Shown here: piece by piece, positions 23,018 through 35,018 of the stretch | Layout of the letters: the number at the start of each line of letters is the position of its first letter | Position numbering within the stretch: position 1 is the first letter of the stretch | Source: Craterostigma plantagineum | Lineage: Eukaryota > Streptophyta > Magnoliopsida > Lamiales > Linderniaceae | Reading direction: 5' to 3' | Assembly (NCBI GenBank): GCA_027422505.1 | Contig: JAPQWV010000001.1 | Coordinates: 1 to 64,000 of the forward strand | DNA: 64,000 nt | The notes under the pieces: generated by a model | What the model was told of the DNA's origin: nothing | Databases searched by the model: none | Seen by the model: only the letters and a program-made list of their open reading frames with translations | Made by a program: the position numbers and the translations under genes

Positions 23018-25265
23018 ATGTCTCCCAAAACTCTCATCTTCTCTCTCTTCCTCATATCTCTGACCACTCAGACCACCTTCCGAGCCCACGCCCAAGCTCA
23101 GGCGGCTCCACCACCGGCTTCCTCCCTCTGCAACGGCGTGTACATCTCCTACACCCTCACCTCGACCCGACCCATCCCGCCCAACCTCCGAAAATCCGAC
23201 CCATCCCGCCAGCCCTACCGCTTCGAATCGCAGCTCTTCGTCGTCAACAACGGTCTAAACCAGCTCAAGTCGTGGCGCGTCTTCGTCGGATTTCAGCACG
23301 ACGAGTACTTGGTGTCCGCGTCCAACGCCATCATCGCCGACGGGACTAGCTCGATCCCCGGCGGCGTCGGAAACGGTACGGTCTTCGCCGGTTTTCCGAA
23401 CGCAGATCTGGCGACGGCCGTGGACACCGCCGGCGACATGACCAAGATGAGCGCCACGGTCGATCTTGTCGGAACGGAGTTCGGCGTGGGCCCGCCCGGC
23501 GGCGTTCCCATGCCTGGGAATGTGAGCTTGGTCAATGATGGCTGGTTATGTCCCAAGCCCACCTTCCAAGGTAGTAGTCTAAAATTCAAGGGTTCTCTGT
23601 TTTCCCTTCCATATGCTCAGCTTCTCATTTTCATTTTTCATTCGTAGTATTTGAGCAATCTATTACCAGATGCTTTCATGTCTTTAACTGTGAATGAGTT
23701 GTTATCAATTTATATATGGATGTTGATGGGCTTTGTTCTTGATAGATCCATTGATTGGTAGAGCTGAAGCTTTTGATTTTGGTAATTCAACTGTCTCTCA
23801 GATTTCCCATTTTCTTACAGGAAACTCATCAATGGTTATGGAGGTATGCTGTACGCCCGACCCAAACCTAAAGACCAACCGAACATCGCCCGACGAATTC
23901 TCACCACGCCAAAACGGCGACCTAACATTAATGTACGACGTTGTAAGAACCTACGAATCGAACTACTGGGCTCAAGTCACCATGGAAAACCACAATTCCC
24001 TCGGCCGATTAGACTACTGGCAACTAAGCTGGGATTGGATGGAAAACGAGTTCATCTACGCCATGAAAGGCGCCTACCCATCCATCGTAGACACCTCAGA
24101 CTGCATCTTCGGCGTGCAAGGCCAATACTACCAAAGCCTCGACTTCTCAAACGCCCTAAACTGCCATCGAAGGCCGACCCTAGTCGACCTCCCCTTAGCC
24201 AAGACGAACGATTCAAACCTAGGAATGATACCCTACTGCTGCAAGAACGGCACGATCTTACCCCCCGAGATGGACCCCACCAAATCCAAGTCGTCCTTCC
24301 AAATAAACGTCTTCAAAATGCCTCCCAATCTGAACCGCTCAGACTTAACCCCGCCCCAGAACTGGGCCGTAAAGGGAATCCTCAACCCCGACTATAAATG
24401 CGGGCCGCCCGTTCGGGTCAGCCCGACCCAATTCCCCGACCCGAGCGGCCTCCTTTCGGACACGAGCTCCGTCGCCAGCTGGCAGGTGGTCTGCAACATT
24501 ACCCAGACGAAAGTGAGCCCGCCGAAATGCTGCGTCTCTTTCTCCGCCTACTACAACGAGTCCATCGTCCCCTGCCCGACGTGCGCGTGCGGCTGTGCCC
24601 CGGGCAGCTCGGGCGGGCCCGCGTGCAGCGCCGCCTCCCCGGCCCTCTTCCTCCCATCTCAGGCCATCTTAGTACCCTTCGATAACCGCACGGCTTTGGC
24701 CAGAGCGTGGGCCGACCTCCACCATTTTCCCGTCCCTAACCCGCTGCCCTGCGGGGATAACTGCGGTGTGAGCATAAACTGGCATCTGTTCACCGATTAT
24801 AGAGGCGGTTGGTCGGCGAGGATTACGATATTCAACTGGGAAGAATACGCTTTTGCTGATTGGTTCGCAGCGGTGGAGCTGAAGAAAGCGGCGTTGGGCT
24901 TCGAAGCTGCGTATTCGTTCAATGGGACTTTGATGGGGGAGTCGAATAACGATACGATATTCGTGCAGGGATTGCCGGGATTGAATTATCTAGTCGGGGA
25001 AATGGACGGTGCAGATCGAACGAAGGATCCTAGGGTTCCTGGGAAGCAGCAGTCGGTGATTTCGTTCAGTAAGAAAGCTACGCCTGGGATTGATGTTGTC
25101 GGCGGGGATGGTTTCCCTTCGAAGGTTTACTTTAATGGCGAGGAGTGTTCTTTGCCTGCGGTTCTTCCCTCGAGTGCCTCGTATAGATCGTCGGGCTCTT
25201 CTTGGATGGCTATGCTAACTTCAGTTCTTGGGCTTTTAGTGTTTGCCTGGGTGCAGTTTCTGTAG
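23018..25265 (+). CDS. COBRA-like GPI-anchored protein (COBL7 subgroup, 690 aa)
   Basis: Two exons, 23018-23570 and 23746-25265, joined in phase 1. A signal peptide (about residues 1-25, hydrophobic [11 protein letters not shown]) leads into the N-terminal extension typical of the COBL7-11 subgroup. The COBRA domain contains the Cys-rich [19 protein letters not shown] segment with its CCVS motif. The C-terminus is a Ser-rich stretch followed by [20 protein letters not shown], a GPI attachment signal. Many N-glycosylation sequons (NGT, NSS, NRT, NES) are present. COBRA-like proteins act at the outer face of the plasma membrane in oriented cellulose deposition; members of this subgroup are important in tip-growing cells. 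The reading frame is intact and length is normal. Confidence 0.93.
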
Positions 25266-25436
25266 CTTGTAGTATGTTTTGTTTTTTAACTGTGTGATTA
25301 TACATACTTAACGTAATTCCTTTGTTTTTTTCTTTACTGTGGTTTTTTGGGCATACGTTGTCGGGTAAGGGAAGTTTATAGCATATAACAGCGTTTAATA
25401 AAACAATGAACTAAATAGGAAACATACTAACAGACA

Positions 25437-26868
25437 CTATTCGATCCACGACCAAATGGGAACATTTTCTTCCTCAATAGACCAGATATTATTATTACTA
25501 CCCCAACAATGGAGAATGTCGTCGCTGTCCAAGTAATGGTGGGCGTGGGAAGAAGAGCAGAGAAATGAATCCCCTTTTTCTAAATCTGGCCAAGGCCAAC
25601 AATAGCTTTCCTCCATTCTATCATGTATTTCCGTATCTACCCTCTCATTTATGGGAATGTTCTTATCGCCATCATCGACATTATTATAGTTCGCCCCACT
25701 ATCCAATAGCAATAAGTGGCGTTGCTCGAACATTAAACCACGACTTAATTCGCCGTGACATTCATCTTGTCCACCGTCGCCTTTATTACCAGGAACAAGA
25801 ACAAGTGGATCTTCGCCTGCAAATTTAAGGAACTCATTCACCTTACCCTTGTCTTCAACCCCAACGTTCGCAGTTATGGGATCATAATTTTCGGGCTTCT
25901 GAGGCTTGGTTTTCTTGACACGCTTGGCGGGCCCGGCCCGCCAGGTTCGTTTCCTCGGCGTATGGGTCGAAGAAAGCAAAGCTCCGCCGATAGACGACCT
26001 GAATCTGTATAAAGTTCGCCGGAGATGAGAGTTCCAATAGTTCTTGATCTCATTGTCAGTTCTCCCAGGTAAGCTTTTAGCTATCAAAGACCACCTACGG
26101 CAAATGTAATAACATTTTCACATTCTATCAGTGTCGTTATTATTTTCGGTTTAAATGTCAATCATTAAAGCGTAACGTATGGGTCCTCGTGACATGAATA
26201 TTTTTTTTTTTCTGTGCAGCCTAAAAAGCTTTTAATTGCAAAATACAGGCGCCTCCCAAATGGACCACCCAAGCAAGGAACAACAATTACTAATATGCGT
26301 TTTGTCGTCCCTACTTTTGCATGTTGGCGCTATCATATTCGCATTTAAGTGGCTGGCGAATGAATGAATGCATAGCAGCATAGTGGTAAACATCATTGAA
26401 AAAGGAAAATTTAATAACGTTAAATTGTGTACGAAAATAGTCACCTATTTCCCAGCTTTTTTTGCAGCTTGACAATGGTTTCGTCCTCTTCGGGCGAGAA
26501 GTTACCTCTCTTGACATCTGCTCTCAAATAGTTCATCCATCTAAGTCTGCAGCTCTTCCCACACCTCAGAAGGTCTGTTATTACAATGAAATCAAACAGT
26601 ATTATTACCAAAGGCAAACTTAATCTGTTGGTCTCCATACAAAGCCGAAAAAGATTGAATCATGAAAGTTAACCTAGATATCTCAACAAACTGATGATCA
26701 AAAGATGCGGGGTTTTTTTTATGTATATATCATACCTGCATTCTTGGGCAGTGATCTCCATGAGCCCTCTCCATTGATTCTAATGTAGTTGATCAGCTTC
26801 TCATCTTCTTCTTCAGTCCATTTACCTTTATTCAGACCGATCTTTTCACAGCATGGAGTTCTTCCCAT
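25437..26868 (-). CDS. R2R3-MYB transcription factor (306 aa), intact copy A
   Basis: Three exons at the classical R2R3-MYB positions: 26868-26736, 26574-26445 and 26094-25437, with all phases consistent. R2 spans about residues 14-61 and R3 about 67-112, with the regular Trp spacing ([54 protein letters not shown]). The start [15 protein letters not shown] and the end of R3 recall flavonol-type (subgroup 7) and related MYBs, but the C-terminal subgroup motif is not clear, so targets are unassigned. The codon split across intron 1 gives Asp where plant MYBs nearly always have Gly (NAGLLRCGK; here D45), while the fragment at 35019 keeps Gly. It acts in the nucleus. A truncated duplicate lies 9 kb downstream. 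Confidence 0.92.
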
Positions 26869-27595
26869 CTTTGTACGCAGAAAGGCTTAGAAATACTACA
26901 GTATATATTAGGACACGAACAACTTATTGTGTATATATAGATATGTAATACGAAACTGACTTATATTGATTTCGTGATCGTTCATTTATTGCATGAGATA
27001 GCTGTGTTACGTTGTTGCTGTCTTGGTTGAGTAATGAAGTCATCGTATGGCTCTTTGTTTGTTTCGTAGGCTCGAAATTATAGTAAGTAGGTTCGAAATT
27101 CTACGGCCGTTATTGTACTAAACTAACCAATCGTCGGTGTAATATATTAGGTTTTCCCCCCTTTTGACGATCCATGATTGCATTGTCATTAGTTACACTA
27201 ATATATTTGTTAATTTTCGGTGTGATTTAATTATGAATTTATTGTGTAAGTGAATTCGTGGGGAATTTTATCAAAAGATTTGAGAAGATGATTGGTACTA
27301 CTTTCTTTTTTGATAAATTAAACTCTCACCAAGTTTGAGACTAATGTATAGAAAATCAAAACCCAAGATTAAATCAAAAATTCTCACTACGGATCATTGT
27401 CTAGTCATCATATGCAGAATAGTAAATAGTAATTAATGCATTGATGTATAGTATATGAGGTATATCACTACTAGGCTCATACTAAACTGAATTCTCCATA
27501 TTTTATTTTGTTCTTTAATATTTCAGAATTAGGAAAAAACAACACTCATTACAATAATTCGAACGCTACTATTCGCAATAACTTACAGATCAAGA
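26869..27595. repeat. MYB upstream region, duplicated unit copy A
   Basis: 5' flank of the MYB gene, without ORFs. It matches 35272-35334 plus 38991-39642 with many small differences, for example shared GTGTAATATATTAGGTTTTC and GGATCATTGTCTAGTCATCA-like stretches. It is therefore part of the tandem duplication. Confidence 0.8.
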
Positions 27596-27662
27596 TTATA
27601 TATTCCATCCCGCAATCATAACAATCAAAGAAGCATAAAACATAGTAGGTGCAACGATCTTA
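27596..27662 (-). pseudogene. 3' end of secreted Cys-rich protein gene, copy A
   Basis: The minus strand encodes the same last about 21 residues and stop as the intact gene at 39643-40410 (KIVAPTMFYASLIVM...). The match stops at ATCTTA (27657-27662). The matching gene resumes at ATCTTA 34745-34750. Copy A is thus split by about 7 kb of inserted DNA. Confidence 0.8.
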
Positions 27663-27665
27663 GAC

Positions 27666-28047
27666 GGGTTGGGATCCTCTATTCCACTTTCTGTATTCCA
27701 CTCCGTATTCCAACGAACGAAAATCGTTACATCTCCCCCCGACAAGTGTTAAAACACACATAAACATCATTATACATATGAATTTCATTACAACAAGTGT
27801 TTAAACAAAAAAAAACCTCATTATTACGTATTTTTCTAATATGGAGTAGAAAAAATCAGTATTATATATTAAAATAGAAAAATACGTAATAATGAGGTTT
27901 TTTTGGTTTTAAACACTTGTTGTAATGAAATTCATAGGTGTAATGATGTTTATGTGTGTTTTAACACTTGTCGGGGGGAGGTGTAACGATTTTCGTTCGT
28001 TGGAATACGGAGTGGAATACAGAAAGTGGAATAGAGGATCTCAACCC
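27666..28047. mobile_element. 382-bp fold-back MITE, Mutator-like
   Basis: The two halves are long inverted repeats of one another. The left arm starts GGGTTGGGATCCTCTATTCC; the right arm ends with its near-complement. The arms run about 170 bases each around an AT-rich loop near 27840-27880. Both sides carry the 9-bp duplication ATCTTAGAC (27657-27665 and 28048-28056), typical of MULEs. No coding capacity; transcripts would form a long hairpin. Confidence 0.9.
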
Positions 28048-28056
28048 ATCTTAGAC

Positions 28057-29222
28057 CATCTCCAATCGAAAAACTTATTCTCAAACTCAAACGTATTCTC
28101 AAACTCAAAATGCAGTATTTCTTCTTCAACGACAGACAAATTCTCAAACATGGTCTATAAGTGTATGCTAATTGCTAGACGCTCTCACTTATTTGAGCTA
28201 TCGGAAGCTCAATCAGCTCAAGAAAGCAATCGAAACTCACACACTTAACTGGGATATTTACGTGGTTCGGCTAACTTTAGCCTACGTCCACGGATCAACC
28301 GAGCCTCGTCTTGTATTACTCTCAACACGAAACTTACAGATCCCTCAGCCCTCTACAACGTTTGTGTTTACACCTCTCAGAGATTCTCACTCTTACGGAT
28401 GTTTCGAACTGATATTACAAAATTTGTATAAGCTGAAATGTTAAAGGATCGATCAATTTAAGCCGTTGATTCAATCTTGATTGGACGCTCCAGATCTTGC
28501 ATGCGTCGTGTGTGAGACGTCATAAATTGCATGACGATTTAATAAGTGAAAATCCGCCTTAGATATCAGCCGTTCGATCTTGATCTATCAGTTGATATTT
28601 GCTATCCGTTTGATCGGCTGATATCTCAGCGCGGCCGTTCATCACATTCGCGGCATCCGATGGTCCTTATTCAATTCGCCAGCTTTAAACGTCAGCCTTC
28701 AGATAACGCGCGCATAAGATCCAACGGCTACTGTACATCGATCATCTTCAGCTCTTTACAGCTTCAGTTCATCCGGCCTTCTTCTCCGGCCATTTCCGGC
28801 GGCTCCGGCGAGGTCCAGGCTCGTATTCCTCAACAATTAAAAAAATAAGTGCTAATTAAAATAGTTCCCCTCACCACAAAATTATAAATAACTAGGTATC
28901 AATTTTCGAGTTTGGACCACTATATTTGATAAATGATCTCTAACTTTAACTTCATACATCAGAATGGTCTTCGAACTTAGAATATGATTGAAGACAAAAA
29001 TTTATTCCAACGTGTGAAGCTATTGGATCTTATGTTTACAACTATCAAATACATAAACATTAAATCAAAAAGTGGTACACATAAATAACCCAAATTTTAA
29101 TTTTTCCTTAATTCACAAAATGGAATGATCTCAAACTCCAGTATCTAAGGTTAGTTCACACCATGACATATGATTCCGACTTGATGGCTAAAATCATCAT
29201 CGAGAACAAACAAAGAGTAAAC
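28057..29222. other. Unassigned inserted DNA, LTR-like remnants
   Basis: No gene. The segment around 28236-28320 (TTTACGTGGTTCGGC followed by TACGTCCACGG) resembles sequence seen in plant copia LTRs, and 28540-28810 has repeated GATCnnnCGGCTGATAT-like words. The copy A secreted-protein gene is interrupted here, so this block and 34591-34744 were joined before the copia element inserted. Its family is not recognised. Confidence 0.35.
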
Positions 29223-29654
29223 TGTTGAAATCAGTCCGAGATAATCAGAGTTTACAGCTTGAAGATCATGTACAGCTTGAGGATCATACCAGTGAAGTAA
29301 CTTCGACTGAAGCAAACTAGAGAACAGATAAAGAGAATAAAGGCGTGGATGCGTTTTTGATTTACGCGGGATGCCTTTTAAACTTGGCTACTTATTAAGT
29401 CGTTGAGACTGGTGACGTTTCTTGAAAAGGAATTACTTGGCGCCAGTATTTAAAACAGAGAGGATAACAGTGAGCGTAGTTAGTTGAGTTCATCACTGTA
29501 ATTCTTCCTCTTTTCTGTTTTCTGTTCCCTCGTGATTTTGATCCGAGCTGTTCTTGTAAAAGGAAGAATCAATAAAAGAATTTCTCCGTGGACGTAGGAT
29601 CGATCGAATCCGAACCACGTTAAGATTGTGTTTGCAATTTCTTACAAATTGATA
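29223..29654 (+). repeat. 5' LTR of the copia element
   Basis: 432-bp copy, starting TGTTGAAATC and ending AATTGATA, immediately followed by the primer-binding site. Confidence 0.93.
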
Positions 29655-29666
29655 TGGTATCAGAGC
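29655..29666 (+). other. Primer-binding site (initiator Met tRNA type)
   Basis: TGGTATCAGAGC directly abuts the 5' LTR, the standard copia primer site complementary to initiator methionine tRNA. Confidence 0.9.
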
Positions 29667-29718
29667 ACAATTGCCGCTGAAACGAGCTGTGATTTGTTAA
29701 TTTCTCATCTCGAAATCG

Positions 29719-32700
29719 ATGGAAGAGAACACAGACATTCCGCCGCCGCCGCCGATCAACACCTCGGCGGTACCTTCTTTCTTAAGCAATCCTTACTTCT
29801 TGAACGCCGGTGACACGTCGGGGCAGCTCTTGGTCCATGAACCCCTAAATGGCGATAATTATGCCACGTGGAGTAGAGCGATGTTGATTGCTCTAACGGG
29901 TAGGAACAAGGAGGGATTCGTGAATGGAGACCTTGCTTTACCAGCTGTACCAGATCAAGACGCCATCAATGCTTGGAAAAGGAATAATAATGTTGTGATT
30001 TCATGGATTCTTAATTCGGTGTCAAGAGACATTTCGGCCAGTATATTGTACAGTTCTACTGCAAGAGAGGTGTGGGTGGACTTGCAAGAGCGTTTTGGGC
30101 AGACCAACAAACCCAGAATTTTCCAAATCAAGAGAGAATTGATCAATCTCACGCAAGGTACACTTAGTGTGGCAGCTTATTTTACCAAGTTAAAGACCTT
30201 GTGGGACGAATTGATGAATTACAGGCCACTCAGTCAATGCTCATGTGGGGTCTGAGTGAGATGAAGACATACCAGAATGAGGAATATGTCATGATGTTTC
30301 TGATGGGCTTGAAGGATTCATATGCGCAAATCAGGGGACAGATCTTGTTAATGGATCCCCTGCCCTCAATAAATAGGGTCTTTTCGCTGTTGGTTCAAGA
30401 GGAAAAACAGAGATCAATGCAGTCAGGACATGCTCAAACCTGGGAAGAATCAGCAAGTGGAATGGCTATGTTAACTGCAAGGAGTGACCAAGAAGGTACC
30501 AAGAAATTCTTTAACAATTCAAGAAGGGACTCGAGCAAGGCTGTGTGTGCACATTGCAACAAAAAAGGGCATACAATCGAGACTTGCTATCAGGTTCATG
30601 GGTACCCTCCAGGTTACAGACAGAATGCAAGGTTTAGAGGAGCAAGGGTCAATCAAGCTTCAGCAGAAAACTGGCCAAAAGAAGCACAGCAGAAGCATGT
30701 GTCTGATTCACCTATTCCAACAGCAGCTGACACCATGGTTCATCTTCAGTTGACTCCTTTTCAGCTGCAAAATCTGAAGGTCTTGCTGGATCAACCGGGT
30801 GCAAATCAGAAACAAAGCAGGGCAGATCAGGTGCAGTCTTGTGAAAAGGGGACAGGTACATGTTTTACATTTAATCTGCCAAGTATAAATGACTCGAGTT
30901 ATTGGTTAGTAGACTCAGGGGCAACCAGACATGTTTGCGGTAACATAAACCTATTAAGTGGCCTGCATGAAATCATAGGAACAAGGGTTATATTGCCAGA
31001 TAATTCTGTTGTTGAGGTGAATAAAGCAGGGAACTGCAGACTGAATCAATTCATTGAGTTAATTGATGTTTTGTACATTCCTCAGTTTCATTTCAACCTG
31101 ATCTCAGTAAGTACCCTGGCTAATATGAATTCCTGTAGTTTTATCTTTGGCACTAACGGGTTTGTAATACAGGATTCATCACACCAAGTGATTGGCAGGG
31201 GTGATCAAAGAGCGGGGCTATATCTGTTTCAGTCTGACTGCACTGCATTTCCTGTTTCTGCTTTCTTGAATAAACTGTCTAGTAGTCTATGGCACAGTAG
31301 GTTAGGACACCCTTCGAGCAAAGTGTTGGATGTATTAAAATCTACTCTCAAACACACTGACCAATCTGCTCACTCACTTTGGAAGATATGCCCTTTAGCA
31401 AAACAGAAAAGAGCTGTTTTTCCTGATAATAAAAAGCTTTCATGTTCCATGTTTGATCTCATTCATTGTGACACATGGGGACCATTTCATATACCCTCTC
31501 ACGCAGGACATCAATATTTTATAACCATTGTTGATGATTTCTCACAATTTACTTGGACTTTCTTGATCAAACATAAATCTGAAGTAGGGACTGTAATTCC
31601 ATTCTTTTTAGCTATGGTTGAGACACAGTTTCAGTGTAGAGTGAAGACCATACGAACGGACAATGCAAGAGAGTTCAACATGTCTGAATTATATAAAAAT
31701 AAAGGTATTTTGCATCAACATTCGTGTGTGCAAACTCCACAACAAAACCCCGTTGTGGAGAGAAAGCACCAACATTTACTTAATGTGGCTAGAGGATTGT
31801 ATTTCCAATCTGGTGTGCCAATATCCTATTGGTCCGAGTGCATCTTAACAGCTGCTTATTTGATTAATAGGACACCCTCGGTCACTCTAGGGAATAAGGC
31901 ACCTTATCAGTTGCTTTTCCAGAAACCAATAGACTATAATGCCCTTCGAGTTTTCGGTTGCTTGTGCTATTGTTCCACTCTTAGTGCAGGTAGGAGGAAG
32001 TTCGATCCCAGGGCCAAATAGTGTGTTTTTATTGGCTATCCGAATGGGGTAAAAGGGTATAAAGTTCTTGATTTGAGCACAAGGGAAATAATAATTTCAA
32101 GAGATGTTAAGTTCTTTGAGGAAGAGTTTCCCTTCAAAAGGATGGTTCATTCTGGGAATTCTACAGATCCTTTTCCACCGTGTGCCTTGCCTAGACCTTA
32201 TGGTGAAGATCAGACAGTACACAGGCCAGCACAGTCTGCACAAGCAGAGAGCCAGACATATTCAGCAATTCCAGGAGAATCTGCAGTGACACCTCTATCT
32301 GATTCTGCATCTCCTGAAGAAATTACAGCAGCACCTCAACCATATCCTGACCCTCAGCAAGAAGAACCAAATCAGATTGACATGGAGCAGTCTCAAGGCA
32401 CTGCTGGACAAGGTCAACAGCCAGGACAGGGCATGCTTAGGCGATCAGACAGACATACCAGAAAACCTCAGTATCTGAAGGATTTCCATTGCAACTGCTT
32501 GAAGGACAGAAAAGTATTGTATCCCATTTCAAATATGCTCACATACCAGAAATTCTCCACGCCATTCCAGGCCTTTATCAATGCCATAAGCCAGGCAGAG
32601 GAACCAAAAACCTTCTCTCAAGCTAGCAGGTCAGAGAAATGGGTGCTTGCCATGAATGAAGAACTGGAAGCACTTGAAGACAATGGGACTTGGTCTTTGG

Positions 32701-34256
32701 TTCAGCTGCCAGCCGGGAAGAAAACTATTGGCAATCGATGGGTTTACAAGATCAAATTCAATGCCAAAGGTGAGATTGAGAAGTATAAAGCACGGTTGGT
32801 TGCTAAAGGTTACAACCAACGGGAGGGGATCGACTACATAGACACGTTTGCGCCCGTTGCTAAGCCAAACACAATAAAGATTATTCTATCCCTAGCTGCC
32901 AAGCTTAAGTGGCATATCATGCAAATGGATGTCAACAACGCTTTTTTGAATGGGGAACTCACGGAGGAGGTGTACATGGATTTGCCTCAAGGTCTTTACA
33001 ACAAACAGCAAAAGGGTGAAATGGGCAGACTAGTTTGCAGATTACACAAATCTATCTACGGGCTTAAGCAAGCCTCGAGACAATGGAACATCAGATTTAC
33101 TGAAGCAGTCAAAAGCTATGGTTTTATTCAAACACAATCTGATCACACCCTTTTCTTGAAGGGAGAGGGGGATCAACTAGTAGTCCTTCTAGTCTATGTC
33201 GATGACATGATACTTGCAGGGCCGTCAGTCAAGGCAATTCAGCAGACAAAGGATTTTCTGAAGCAGTGTTTCAAGGTTAAAGACTTGGGAGAACTTAGAT
33301 TCTTCCTTGGAATAGAAGTTGCCCGGAGTGAAGCAGGGATTTATCTCTCTCAAAGACAATATACACTACAGCTACTCACGGACACGGGCTATATTAATGC
33401 CAAACCTTTGTCAACTCCAATGAATGCAAGTGAGAAAATCATGGCTGAAGATGGGGATCTGCTGCCAGAGCCTTATGAGTATAGAAGATTAGTTGGCCGT
33501 TTATTGTACCTAACCTTCACTAGACCGGACATAGCTTTTGCAACGCATAAACTCAGCCAATTCATGACAACCCCAAGGACGAATCACTTAATGGCAGTGC
33601 ACCATTTGCTGCGATATCTAAAAGGGACGCCAGGCCAAGGACTGCTTATGTCAGCAGGGCATGACACTTCACTAAGGGCTTTCTCCGATGCTGATTGGGC
33701 AGCATGTAGGGATACTAGAAAATCGGTAACAGGTTATTGCACATTTTTGGGGGATTCGCTCATTACTTGGAAGGCCAAGAAACAGGCCACGGTCTCCAGA
33801 TCTTCTACTGAGGCAGAGTACAGGGCTTTGGGAGCTGTCGTGGCGGAGGTTCTGTGGATTAAACACTTGCTGGAAGAACTCAATCTGGGACAGATTCAAG
33901 CACCAGTTGTCTATTGTGACAATTTATCAGCTTTAAAGCTAGCTTCCAATCCCAAGTTTCATGAGCGATCGAAACACATTGAGATAGATTGTCACTTCAT
34001 TCGACATCACGTTGTTAATGGATCAATCAAGCTGCTCCCTGTCAGAACTGATTTCCAATTGGCCGACATGTTTACAAAGGCATTAACAGGTCCACATTTA
34101 CAGAGTCTCTTGCTCAAGATGTCCGTCGTGGATCTGTGCCGTCCATCTTGTGGGGGGCTGTTGAAATCAGTCCGAGATAATCAGAGTTTACAGCTTGAAG
34201 ATCATGTACAGCTTGAGGATCATACCAGTGAAGTAACTTCGACTGAAGCAAACTAG
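29719..34256 (+). pseudogene. copia gag-pol, one frame break and one stop
   Basis: Gag starts at ATG 29719 (UBN2-type, about 179 codons in the first frame). The frame changes near 30246-30256, consistent with one lost base, and then runs open to TAG 32019-32021. It reopens in the same frame to 34254-34256. Domains in order: CCHC zinc knuckle (CAHCNKKGHTIETC), aspartic protease (WLVDSGATRHV), GAG-pre-integrase (LWHSRLGH), integrase with D, D and E contexts (IHCDTWGP, RTDNAREF, VVERKHQH), RT with VYVDDM, and RNase H (AFSDADWAA, STEAEYRA). The last about 30 codons lie in the 3' LTR. With only two lesions in 4.5 kb it is barely inactivated. Confidence 0.9.
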
Positions 34257-34590
34257 AGAACAGATAAAGAGAATAAAGGCGTGGATGCGTTTTTGATTTA
34301 CGCGGGATGCCTTTTAAACTTGGCTACTTATTAAGTCGTTGAGACTGGTGACGTTTCTTGAAAAGGAATTACTTGGCGCCAGTATTTAAAACAGAGAGGA
34401 TAACAGTGAGCGTAGTTAGTTGAGTTCATCACTGTAATTCTTCCTCTTTTCTGTTTTCTGTTCCCTCGTGATTTTGATCCGAGCTGTTCTTGTAAAAGGA
34501 AGAATCAATAAAAGGATTTCTCCGTGGACGTAGGATCGATCGAATCCGAACCACGTTAAGATTGTGTTTGCAATTTCTTACAAATTGATA
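34159..34590 (+). repeat. 3' LTR of the copia element
   Basis: 432-bp partner of the 5' LTR, preceded by a G-rich polypurine tract and followed by the target duplication TAAAC. Confidence 0.93.
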
Positions 34591-34744
34591 TAAACAATAA
34601 AAATGGTACTTAAACTAGCAAAGTCTCACTGTTTATGTTCAAACTTTTAAACCTACAGTTTCGGCTCCTGAAAAGAACCAAAACGAAACTGTTTTATAAA
34701 GTCCAATAACCAAAATGACACAGTAAAAAAAAAATTGAAATACA

Positions 34745-35018
34745 ATCTTATTGTTTCCCTCGCCGACTTGCGTGTGCTTCGAAACATCAAACTTTCCTGC
34801 CAAGCATACGGAGAATTCATCATTCAACTCGAACCCAATCGTATACGAATACGAAAAAAATTATTCTTATTACACAAAAAATACGTATCGATATACCTCT
34901 ATGAGGACCATAGCTGCATCCACCCTCAACTGTTTCCTTAACATCCCTCACGGTAGCACCGTTGTGGAGCTCAAAGTGTTCGAAAATATCGTCGAGGCAT
35001 CGAAGAACGAGCTTAGTC
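34745..35018 (-). pseudogene. Secreted Cys-rich protein gene copy A, middle part
   Basis: The minus strand encodes two exon pieces closely matching the gene at 39643-40410: KFDVSKHTQVGEGNNKI and LVLRCLDDIFEHFELHNGAT followed by VEGGCSYGPHRG. Exons 1, 2 and the beginning of exon 3 are missing. It ends at TAGTC (35014-35018), where the sequence changes to MYB copy B. Together with 27596-27662 it makes the remains of one gene. Confidence 0.85.

Larger units (their letters stand above)
29223..34590 (+). mobile_element. Complete Ty1/copia retrotransposon, young
   Basis: Two LTRs of 432 bp (29223-29654 and 34159-34590) appear to differ at only one position noticed (near 29577 versus 34513), so insertion is recent. 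Both sides carry TAAAC (29218-29222 and 34591-34595). Unusually the LTRs run TG...TA rather than TG...CA. The PBS TGGTATCAGAGC follows the left LTR directly and a purine tract TGGGGGG precedes the right LTR. The order protease-integrase-RT-RNase H defines copia. It sits in the sense strand of the window within older inserted DNA. Confidence 0.95.

Noticed and set aside
23846..24685. Arg/Pro-rich plus-strand ORFs inside the COBRA-like exon
   Set aside because: Out-of-frame shadows of a GC-rich exon whose main frame encodes the full COBRA domain.
9884..26868. NF-YB, BAHD, carrier, MYB and cell-wall genes as a metabolic gene cluster
   Set aside because: The only small-molecule tailoring enzyme is the single BAHD; neighbours are unrelated housekeeping or wall genes, so no pathway is implied.
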